A stretch of 11,468 nucleotides of DNA from Fen-549 sp964636655 (GTDB lineage: Bacteria > Actinomycetota > Thermoleophilia > Gaiellales > Gaiellaceae). Within the stretch, counting starts at the first letter, position 1; every line of letters begins with the position of its first letter. Shown one piece after another: positions 6,914-11,468 of the stretch. The position numbers were made by a program, and so were the translations under genes. Below the pieces are notes generated by a model. That model saw only the letters and a program-made list of their open reading frames with translations, made no database searches and was not told the DNA's origin. The DNA lies in NCBI GenBank assembly GCA_964636655.1, contig CAZWTK010000050.1, positions 1-11,468 of the forward strand, in the 5' to 3' direction.

Positions 6914-6933
6914 AGTGGAAAATATAGCCCACT
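6914..6933. promoter_or_regulatory. AT-rich inverted repeat and promoter before the HTH-nucleotidyltransferase gene
   Basis: AGTGG (6914-6918) and CCACT (6929-6933) form a perfect 5-bp inverted repeat around a 10-nt AT-rich core. On the minus strand the core reads GCTATATTTT, holding overlapping -10-like hexamers TATATT and TATTTT. The ATG lies 2 nt beyond the repeat. The placement fits an autoregulatory operator for the HTH domain encoded next to it. The AT content is sharply different from the flanking genes. Confidence 0.55.
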
Positions 6934-6955
6934 TTATGCAAGCGTTACTAGTAGG

Positions 6956-7435
6956 TTATCGGGCCAGGAACTCCTCGATCTTGGCGACGATGGCCTGTGC
7001 GTGAGGAAGGTCGCGCCGAACCTGCGAGGCGGTGATCACACTCACGCTGTACTCGGAACCGTGCCGATTTCGACGCATCCGTTCACGCGCGCCCAGCGGT
7101 TCGTCGATGCCAAGCCCGGCGAACATCCGGCGCCCGTAGAGGAGGGTCTTCACGTGCAGCCCGGTTTGCCCAATCGCCCTCACTCCTCGATGGCGCATCT
7201 CCGCAGAGATCGCTTTGCGTGCCGCGTCGTAGAGAGCCGTGTAGGCGAGAGTCGGATCGATCTCGATAACCCGCTCGACCGAGACGAGGTGGCTCTTTGC
7301 CATCCTAAGCTCTCTGAGCGCGGCGGCCCGATCGGGCTGGACGCCCTCAATCAGCCTCTCGGAGATCATCTCCTCGATCGCATCGCCGCTGCCTGGTCCA
7401 GCAGTCCGTTTGCGCGGTTTCTTGGCGCTCGCCAT
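6956..7435 (-). CDS. HEPN-domain protein (SAV_6107-like), putative toxin partner
   Basis: The 159-aa, mainly helical protein resembles SAV_6107-type HEPN proteins. After a basic, disordered N-terminus (residues 1-16) comes a helical core with ALRELRMAKSHL. LAYTALYDAARKAISAEMRHRG (63-84) follows, then GLHVKTLL. The motif RMRRNRHGSEY (119-129) has the Arg and His of an R-x5-H HEPN RNase motif (R119, H125). The usual following HxY tyrosine is offset (Y129). HEPN proteins are frequently RNA-cleaving toxins neutralised by a neighbouring nucleotidyltransferase, which is exactly the next gene. The ATG at 7435 has TAGATT 6 nt upstream and no Shine-Dalgarno. SAV_6107-like HEPN proteins also occur in association with HTH-NTases without proven toxicity, so the toxin role is inferred. 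Confidence 0.75.
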   Translation of the reverse strand: MASAKKPRKRTAGPGSGDAIEEMISERLIEGVQPDRAAALRELRMAKSHLVSVERVIEIDPTLAYTALYDAARKAISAEMRHRGVRAIGQTGLHVKTLLYGRRMFAGLGIDEPLGARERMRRNRHGSEYSVSVITASQVRRDLPHAQAIVAKIEEFLAR

Positions 7436-7505
7436 GGAACCAATCTAGTGAGCGATGGCGCGCGAAACTGTCACATTTTCGAACAAGCTAGCGACTGAGC
7501 GAGCG

Positions 7506-7600
7506 TCAGAGAATCCGCGCCTCGAGCGCGCTCGCAACCAGCGCCACGGCCGGCTTCGCGGTCGCCTTCTCGCGGTCGAAGACCGGGTTGACCTCGACGA
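7506..7600 (+). repeat. Direct repeat, left copy (arginase 3' end)
   Basis: This copy aligns without gaps to 8901-8995 with about 12 differences. The two copies are 1395 nt apart and in the same orientation, with the permease gene between them. Recombination between them would remove the permease and leave an intact arginase frame. Confidence 0.85.
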
Positions 7601-7613
7601 TGTTCAGCTCACC
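7506..7613 (-). pseudogene. Arginase 3'-end remnant (about 33 codons)
   Basis: The stretch encodes LNIVEVNPVFDREKATAK and on to ASALEARIL-stop. This matches the last 33 residues of the intact arginase here (LDMVEVNPILDRENATAK to ASALGARIL) at about 25 of 33 positions. At DNA level 7506-7600 aligns without gaps to 8901-8995 with about 12 differences by my count; similarity fades after 7606. There is no start codon belonging to arginase, because upstream sequence is the permease gene. The permease stop (7611-7609) falls within the edge of the homology. The frame and stop are intact, but nothing suggests it is translated. It is a partial duplicate left in direct orientation. Confidence 0.85.
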
Positions 7614-8898
7614 GGAAGCGCCTGACGACTCCCTCCCCGACGACGGCCGCTGCGAGCAGCCCGCCGAGCACGCCGAGCTGGCCGGGCGTGTGCGTGGCGG
7701 CATAGGCGATCAGAGTGGCGAGCGAGCCGATGCAGGCGACCGCCCCTATGAGCGACAGGGCGATCCTGGCGCGGCTGCCTCCGACCAGGCGAACGGCGGC
7801 GAGGTTGACAGCGGCGAACACGATCAGGAAGCCCGCCGAGCCCATCAGGCTGATCCCCTGGATGTTCACCGTGTTGACGACCAGGAGCGTGCCGAACGTC
7901 GTTGCGAGCAGGCCGCCGATCGGACGGTTCCAGATCGGCTCGCCGAGCCGCTCGGGCAGCTCGCCGTGGCGGGCCATCAGGTAGGTGAACTTTGCGGCGC
8001 CGTAGAGAGTGGCGTTGATCGCGCTGGCAGTCGAGACGACGGCTGCGACGGCGATCATCTTGAAGCCGGCCGTTCCGAGGAACGGTCGGGCGGCCGCGGC
8101 AAGCACGTAGTCGCGCTCGCCCGCGATCGCCTTCGGCGCGAGGTTACCGACGGCGACCAGTGCGACCAGCACGTAGAGGACGATCACGCTGCCGATTGCG
8201 ATCAGGTAGGCGCGCGGGAGCGTGCGCTCGGGGTCGCGCGCATCCTCGGAGGCATTCGCGATCAGCTCGAAGCCCTCGTAGCCGAGGAAGATCAGTGCGC
8301 CCGCATAGACGATCAAGCCAAGCGACGGGAATGCGGACGGCGCGATCCGAGCCGTGTCGACCATCAGCAGACCGCCGACGACGAAGACGAGGAGCACGGC
8401 GAGCTTGAAGTAGACGAGCAGCGCCTCGGCGCGACCGAACACGCGGGCGCCGAGCAGGTTGAGCGCCGCGAAGCAGACGATCACGGCACTGCCGAGGATC
8501 TTCCGCCAGCCGCCATTCGGGTCGAGACCAAGCAGGGTGGCCAGGTAGGCGCCGAAGGCCACGGCGTAGAGGCCGAGCATGACGAAGTAGCTCAGCCAGA
8601 GGAGAAGGTTCAGCGGTCCGGCTACTGGCCTGCCGAAGGCACGGTCGAGGTACGCAGCGGTGCCGCCGCGGCTGCGCACGACGACCGACAGGCGCGCATA
8701 TGACCAGCCCGTCAGGGCCGCGACGGCGCCGCCGACGAGAAACGAGAGATAAGCCCCGGCCCCGGCTACCTGCACCGTCAGCCCGAGCACCGCGAAGATG
8801 CCGCCGCCCACCATCCCGCCGATCCCGATCGAGACCAGTGCGGCGATACCCAACTTCCCGGAAGTCGGCTGCTTGCGCCTCACAGTCGAAGCGGCCAC
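7609..8898 (-). CDS. APC-superfamily amino-acid permease
   Basis: The 429-aa, strongly hydrophobic protein has about 12 predicted membrane segments. TM1 contains the APC signature GIGGMVGGGIFAVLG (25-39), where the unwound helix binds the substrate alpha-carboxylate and amino groups. The TM6 region has GYEGFELIANASEDARDPER (206-225), the conserved Glu/Asn-Pro-type consensus following TM6. An AARKFTYLMARHGELPE-like loop (residues near 305-320) is also typical. Arginase ends 2 nt before the GTG at 8898, so the two are one operon. The permease probably imports an amino acid (arginine or another) or exchanges product, but specificity cannot be read from sequence. A GTG 15 nt further in is an alternative start. 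The gene is bracketed by direct copies of the arginase 3' end. Confidence 0.92.
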   Translation of the reverse strand: MAASTVRRKQPTSGKLGIAALVSIGIGGMVGGGIFAVLGLTVQVAGAGAYLSFLVGGAVAALTGWSYARLSVVVRSRGGTAAYLDRAFGRPVAGPLNLLLWLSYFVMLGLYAVAFGAYLATLLGLDPNGGWRKILGSAVIVCFAALNLLGARVFGRAEALLVYFKLAVLLVFVVGGLLMVDTARIAPSAFPSLGLIVYAGALIFLGYEGFELIANASEDARDPERTLPRAYLIAIGSVIVLYVLVALVAVGNLAPKAIAGERDYVLAAAARPFLGTAGFKMIAVAAVVSTASAINATLYGAAKFTYLMARHGELPERLGEPIWNRPIGGLLATTFGTLLVVNTVNIQGISLMGSAGFLIVFAAVNLAAVRLVGGSRARIALSLIGAVACIGSLATLIAYAATHTPGQLGVLGGLLAAAVVGEGVVRRFR

Positions 8899-8900
8899 GA

Positions 8901-8995
8901 TCAGAGAATCCGAGCGCCAAGCGCGCTCGCAACCAGCTCGACGGCCAGCTTCGCGGTCGCGTTCTCGCGGTCGAGAATCGGGTTGACCTCGACCA
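8901..8995 (+). repeat. Direct repeat, right copy (end of intact arginase)
   Basis: This is the 3' end of the functional arginase gene, the probable source of, or sister to, the remnant at 7506-7600. Confidence 0.85.
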
Positions 8996-9809
8996 TGTCG
9001 AGCGAGCCGGCCAGCCCCGACTCGGCCACCAGCTCGAGTACCAGGTGCGCCTCGCGGTAGGAGAGCCCGCCGCGGACGGGCGTTCCGACCCCCGGCGCCG
9101 TGTCGGGATCGACCGAGTCCATGTCGAAGGAGACGTGCACGAAGCCCGCGCCGGCCACGTCGTCGAGCGCGCGCCCCATCACCTGCTCCAGCCCCAGCCG
9201 GTCGATGTCGCTCATCGTGTAGACCTTCACGCCGAGATCGGCGACCAGCGCCCGCTCGGGCTCGTCGAAGGAGCGCGCGCCGATGATCACGATCCGGTCA
9301 GCCTCGACCATCGGCAGCGGCCATTCCTCGCTCTCGAAGCCGCTGCCGGCCAGACCCAGCGCGGCGGCCAGCACCATCCCGTGCACGTTGCCGCTGGGGC
9401 TCGTCTCGGGCAGGTTGAAATCGCCGTGGGCATCGACATAGAGGACGCCGCCGGGCCCGTGCAGCGAGGCCAGAGCACCCAGCGAGCCGAGCGAGACCGA
9501 GTGGTCGCCGCCCAATAGCAGCGGAAAGGCGCCCTGCTCGAGCGCCCGGCGCATCAATCTCGCCACCTGCTCGCAGATCGCCTTCACCTCGGGTAGGAAG
9601 CGCGCGTGCTCGTCGCCCAACCTGGTCGCCTCGAGCACGGGCGACTGGACGTTGCCCCAGTCCTCGACCGCCAGCCCCATCTCGGCCAGGCGCCTTGCCA
9701 ACCCCGCGTAACGGATCGCCGAGGGGCCCATGTCGACGCCGCGGCGGCCGGCGCCGAGGTCGAGCGGGGCGCCGATCACCACTACGGGCTGAGTTTCTGT
9801 GGAGGCCAT
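8901..9809 (-). CDS. rocF: Arginase (ureohydrolase family)
   Basis: The enzyme hydrolyses L-arginine to ornithine and urea. The 302-aa length fits. Binuclear Mn site residues are all present: H103 in GGDHS; D126, H128 and D130 in VDAHGDFN; D229 and D231 in SFDMDSVDP. LPETSPSGNVHGM after the DAHGD motif and PGVGTPVRGGLSYREAH are typical of bacterial arginases rather than agmatinases. VEVNPILD near the C-terminus is also conserved. The ATG at 9809 is preferred: family homology begins just after it, and GATACT lies 6 nt upstream (leaderless candidate). An in-frame TTG at 9836 would add nine residues. The permease gene follows 2 nt after the stop. Pieces of this gene recur at 7506-7613 (3' end) and 11240-11309 (5' end). 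Confidence 0.95.
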   Translation of the reverse strand: MASTETQPVVVIGAPLDLGAGRRGVDMGPSAIRYAGLARRLAEMGLAVEDWGNVQSPVLEATRLGDEHARFLPEVKAICEQVARLMRRALEQGAFPLLLGGDHSVSLGSLGALASLHGPGGVLYVDAHGDFNLPETSPSGNVHGMVLAAALGLAGSGFESEEWPLPMVEADRIVIIGARSFDEPERALVADLGVKVYTMSDIDRLGLEQVMGRALDDVAGAGFVHVSFDMDSVDPDTAPGVGTPVRGGLSYREAHLVLELVAESGLAGSLDMVEVNPILDRENATAKLAVELVASALGARIL

Positions 9810-9854
9810 GCTGGAAGTATCTCGCAGTTGCGACAAAACGAAGCCAAATGCGTG
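9810..9854 (-). promoter_or_regulatory. Arginase promoter region
   Basis: On the minus strand GATACT (9821-9816) ends 6 nt before the ATG, as expected for a leaderless transcript. A TTGGCT (9847-9842) lies 20 nt before it as a poor -35 candidate. The stretch 9821-9854 recurs at 11276-11309 with one difference. The GATACT hexamer itself is lost from that copy. Confidence 0.4.
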
Positions 9855-9967
9855 TCGGCAACGGCGGAGTCGGGTGACCCGGGCTAGGGTCGCAGCAACC
9901 CTTTCATCGCCGGCGTTCGAATGTTTCCCAGCGGCGCCGCTCCTCCGCCATCTCCGACAGTCCGGGC
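9837..9967. other. Divergent gap between arginase and the RelE-like gene
   Basis: 131 nt with no gene. It starts with the arginase upstream repeat (to 9854). It also holds a small dyad, CGGGT-G-ACCCG (9871-9881), and a 5-bp hairpin AGGGT / ACCCT (9886-9890 and 9898-9902) followed by a short T-rich run. No convincing promoter or Shine-Dalgarno for the toxin-like gene is visible. Confidence 0.4.
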
Positions 9968-10288
9968 ATGAACTACATCGAGATCAACGCTCGTTTCCTG
10001 AACGACCTTCGCCATCTATCTCCGCGCGTTCAGCAGCGTGTGTCCGCCGCGCTAGATGCCCTTCCGCTCGAGCCCCTGCCTCTAAATCTCGATATCAAGC
10101 CGTTGAAAGGGCACCGTCCGTGGCTTCGCCTGCGGGTTGGAGACTGGCGCATCCTCTTTCGCCCTCTCACTCGGCGCGAGCTGGACAAGATCTGCCACCG
10201 CGAAGGCAGTCTCTTCACACGCGGCTACTACGTAGAGACGGTCGTCAACCGGCGCGAGCTCGATCGGACTTCGAGGCGGCTGCGGTAG
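9968..10288 (+). CDS. RelE/ParE-superfamily toxin-like protein
   Basis: The 106-aa basic protein fits RelE/ParE toxins. An N-terminal helix pair (FLNDLRHLSPRVQQRVSAALDAL) is followed by the core KPLKGHRPWLRLRVGDWRIL (residues 44-63) with the typical VGDWRILFR strand. After an unusually long, charged insert (RRELDKICHREGS) comes the last strand YYVETVVNRREL. Candidate active-site residues are the lysines and arginines of the core and last strand; the common His-Arg of RelE ends is Asn-Arg here. Such toxins cleave ribosome-bound mRNA (RelE branch) or poison gyrase (ParE branch), and the branch is not decidable. There is no Shine-Dalgarno before the ATG at 9968. Its 3' end overlaps the oppositely transcribed antitoxin-like gene by 44 nt. 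Confidence 0.82.
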   Translation: MNYIEINARFLNDLRHLSPRVQQRVSAALDALPLEPLPLNLDIKPLKGHRPWLRLRVGDWRILFRPLTRRELDKICHREGSLFTRGYYVETVVNRRELDRTSRRLR

Positions 10289-10553
10289 CCCGTTCCGCTT
10301 CGAGGCGGGCGAGCCCTTCCGCCAGCGAGAACGTTCTACCTTCGGCGATGTCGCGATCGGCTTGCTCGAGCCGTTTCACAAACTCGGGCGCGTTGGCTAG
10401 GACGTAGTCCTCGAGGTCTTCCTCGTCGAAGGGGTAGATGACGCCGACGGGCTTGCCCCGGTCGGTCACAACGGTCGGCATTCGCGTCTTGCTGACGTCG
10501 CGGATGATCGCACTGGCGTTACGGGCTAGTTGACGTATGCCGACGACGGGCAT
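10245..10553 (-). CDS. Phd/YefM-type antitoxin
   Basis: The 102-aa product matches Phd/YefM antitoxins. The N-terminal DNA-binding/dimerisation domain is PVVGIRQLARNASAIIRDV, then MPTVVTDRGKPVGVIYPF. An acidic linker follows (DEEDLEDY). The C-terminal helix is FVKRLEQADRDIAEGRTFSL with EGLARLEAERA, which would wrap the toxin. The ATG at 10553 is chosen because GAGGAG lies 8 nt upstream and the family homology starts there, although the frame stays open further upstream. A perfect 9-bp inverted repeat lies 26-51 nt upstream, the expected operator. The only toxin candidate nearby is the RelE/ParE-like gene on the opposite strand, convergent with it and overlapping 44 nt. Cognate pairing is inferred from adjacency. 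Confidence 0.85.
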   Translation of the reverse strand: MPVVGIRQLARNASAIIRDVSKTRMPTVVTDRGKPVGVIYPFDEEDLEDYVLANAPEFVKRLEQADRDIAEGRTFSLAEGLARLEAERATAAASKSDRARAG

Positions 10554-10578
10554 GTTCTGGCTCCTCGGTTCGGTGGAT

Positions 10579-10604
10579 GATGTACGTCGTTTTGTACGTA
10601 CATC
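10579..10604. promoter_or_regulatory. Operator: perfect 9-bp inverted repeat upstream of the antitoxin
   Basis: GATGTACGT (10579-10587) and ACGTACATC (10596-10604) are perfect complements separated by 8 nt. TGTACGT also occurs twice on the plus strand within it. It is centred about 38 nt before the antitoxin ATG. Phd/YefM antitoxins repress their own promoters by binding such palindromes, so autoregulation is likely. The sequence is AT-richer than its surroundings. Confidence 0.7.
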
Positions 10605-10715
10605 TGCATTGTGCCTGAGAAGGGGCGCGAGGGGAAGCGCGGCGCCGGAGTTGTTTGAGTTGTGGCGCAGTTCTTGCCCGCTCGGCCCGGGATGCTGGGC
10701 GCAAATCCAAGCGCA

Positions 10716-10745
10716 GATATCGAGGCGCGAAAGCCGAGCGATATC
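10716..10745. repeat. Inverted repeat upstream of the 140-aa gene
   Basis: GATATCG (10716-10722) and CGATATC (10739-10745) are perfect 7-bp complements with a 16-nt spacer, 49 nt before the start codon at 10794. It could be an operator for that gene. Each arm contains the self-complementary GATATC, so direct or inverted orientation is partly ambiguous. Confidence 0.4.
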
Positions 10746-10793
10746 ATCGGCATGGCGTACTCGTTGATCGGTCAACCTGGAAGGATTGCGCGG

Positions 10794-11216
10794 ATGTCGA
10801 GTTCGGAGGGGATCAGTCGCGAAGCGCTAACGGATCTGGCTCAGGGCATCGCAGCCTTACAGGACGAGATCGAGCGTAAGCATCTGAACCGCATAGGGCC
10901 ACCAGGGTGGTACGCGATCAGCAGCCACGGCAGCCTGCTGCTGGGCGCGATGGCGACGAGGCATCCGGAGCTGTCACCTGCCCAGAAAGAACAGATCGCG
11001 CTGCAGCTGGCGCAGGCAGTCGGCATCAAGCGAGAAGAGGTCAGCTACGACCCAGCCGCATACCCGGACTTGGTCCAGATCGGAGACCCGATGACGACAG
11101 AGGACTTCTTCGGGGCGGAGCCCGAGCTGGCGGAAAAGGTCTTCGGACTGATCGGAGCTCTCGAGAAGGACCTCGCGGGCAGCGGAATCCAGATGCCCTA
11201 CCACCGCAGTTCTTGA
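10794..11216 (+). CDS. Hypothetical protein (140 aa)
   Basis: I do not recognise this protein. It is soluble-looking and acidic, with no signal peptide or membrane segment. Helices are likely at residues 7-30 (ISREALTDLAQGIAALQDEI), in AQKEQIALQLAQAVG and in ELAEKVFGLIGALEKDL. A Gly/Pro/aromatic stretch (NRIGPPGWYAISSHGSLLLG) and YPDLVQIGDPMTTEDFFG lie between them. The ATG at 10794 is chosen because GGAAGG (10779-10784) lies 9 nt upstream; the frame stays open further upstream without such a site. It is divergent from the antitoxin across 240 nt and is followed by the arginase 5' remnant. It sits in the segment bracketed by arginase 5' copies, so it may be cargo brought with the toxin-antitoxin genes. 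Confidence 0.7.
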   Translation: MSSSEGISREALTDLAQGIAALQDEIERKHLNRIGPPGWYAISSHGSLLLGAMATRHPELSPAQKEQIALQLAQAVGIKREEVSYDPAAYPDLVQIGDPMTTEDFFGAEPELAEKVFGLIGALEKDLAGSGIQMPYHRSS

Positions 11217-11239
11217 CGCCGGCTCCGCCGCTCGGCGAA

Positions 11240-11309
11240 GAGGGGCCCATGTCGACGCCGCGGCGCCCGGCGCCGCTCGCAGTTGCGACAAAACGAAGCC
11301 GAATGCGTG
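11240..11309 (-). pseudogene. Arginase 5'-end remnant with internal deletion
   Basis: 11240-11275 matches 9721-9756 (codons about 18-30 of arginase, encoding GAGRRGVDMGPS) with one difference. 11276-11309 matches 9821-9854 (arginase upstream region) with one difference. The 64 nt between them in the intact copy (9757-9820), which hold the start codon and the -10 hexamer, are missing. The piece is in the same orientation as the intact gene and cannot be expressed as arginase. No further arginase sequence is visible on its left side. Confidence 0.88.
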
Positions 11310-11393
11310 ACGCCGGCGGAGGAGTCGCCGGTCTAAAATTTCTCCGCGTCCGAGCTGAGCTGAGTCTGCCAACCAGAACTAAGGAGAACAGGC

Positions 11394-11468
11394 GTGACGG
11401 CGAAAACAACAAGCCCTGGAGAGATCAAGGGAGACACGCTCGCAGGCCGACTACGAGAGCTCGGCACA
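11394..11468 (+). CDS. Start of an unidentified gene (25 codons, truncated by window edge)
   Basis: A GTG at 11394 is preceded by AAGGAG (11381-11386) at a 7-nt spacing, the best Shine-Dalgarno in the window. The frame is open for 25 codons to the edge (starting MTAKTTSPGEIKGDTLAGRL). A TAAAAT at 11334-11339 could be the -10 box, giving a leader of about 50 nt. The polar N-terminus names no family. It is transcribed in the same direction as the 140-aa gene and lies just past the arginase remnant. Confidence 0.6.
   Translation, partial: MTAKTTSPGEIKGDTLAGRLRELGT

Noticed and set aside
7506..7703. 65-codon minus-strand ORF ending in the arginase-like tail
   Set aside because: Its first half is an alternate frame of the permease gene. 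Only the tail is arginase-derived, so I annotate the remnant and not a gene.
7588..8703. 371-codon plus-strand open frame opposite the permease
   Set aside because: The translation is dominated by Glu/Asp/Arg/Gln without motifs, as expected for the antisense of a hydrophobic membrane protein gene.
9871..9902. Small dyads between arginase and the RelE-like gene as terminator or operator
   Set aside because: The arms are 5 bp, in a position upstream of both genes, with no matching family operator. They are mentioned only as content of the gap.
9721..11309. Insertion sequence or integron explanation for the arginase repeats
   Set aside because: No transposase or integrase, no terminal inverted repeats and no attC-like structure were seen. 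The repeats are pieces of arginase itself.
11041..11412. 123-codon minus-strand ORF containing GAGRRGVDMGPS
   Set aside because: The arginase-like part comes from the remnant. The rest is antisense to the 140-aa gene and shows no family pattern.

Overview
The window is GC-rich and densely coded, and most genes lie on the minus strand. The gene set is a short divergent YchF/OLA1 GTPase, a DUF1385 protein, methylmalonyl-CoA epimerase next to a tiny DUF3107-like protein, and a SAV_6107-type HEPN paired with an HTH-nucleotidyltransferase. Many genes have no Shine-Dalgarno sequence and instead carry a -10-like hexamer 6-7 nt before the start codon. Together these suggest a high-GC actinobacterium, perhaps of the Thermoleophilia. 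That placement is an inference from gene content, not a taxonomic result.

Layout. (i) 1-303 (-) is the N-terminal 101 codons of an ArsR-type metalloregulator that runs off the left edge. (ii) 361-564 (-) is a small charged, probably coiled-coil protein with a hairpin before its ribosome binding site. (iii) 741-4858 (-) is a run of six co-directional housekeeping genes. In transcription order these are a class IV PLP aminotransferase, a DUF1385 protein, methylmalonyl-CoA epimerase overlapping a DUF3107-like protein, a HAD hydrolase, and a short YchF-like GTPase. (iv) 4912-6183 (+) is rarA (mgsA), divergent from the aminotransferase across 53 nt. (v) 6213-7435 (-) is a HEPN / HTH-nucleotidyltransferase pair, i.e. 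a HEPN/MNT-type toxin-antitoxin candidate. An AT-rich inverted repeat lies between the two genes. (vi) 7506-9809 (-) is arginase followed after 2 nt by an APC amino-acid permease, with a broken copy of the arginase 3' end just beyond the permease. (vii) 9968-10553 is a RelE/ParE-type toxin (+) and a Phd/YefM-type antitoxin (-) that converge and overlap by 44 nt at their 3' ends, with a perfect 9-bp inverted repeat upstream of the antitoxin. (viii) 10794-11216 (+) is an unrecognised 140-aa protein. It is followed by a deleted copy of the arginase 5' end (11240-11309) and by the start of another plus-strand gene (11394 to the right edge).

How it fits together. The left half is ordinary core metabolism and DNA maintenance. 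The right half (6.2 kb onward) looks accessory: two toxin-antitoxin-like modules surround an arginine-catabolism pair (arginase and a probable amino-acid importer). Fragments of extra arginase copies lie on both outer sides of that pair, in the same orientation as the intact gene. This points to past duplication, insertion and deletion at the arginase locus. No transposase, integrase, tRNA, rRNA or CRISPR array was seen.
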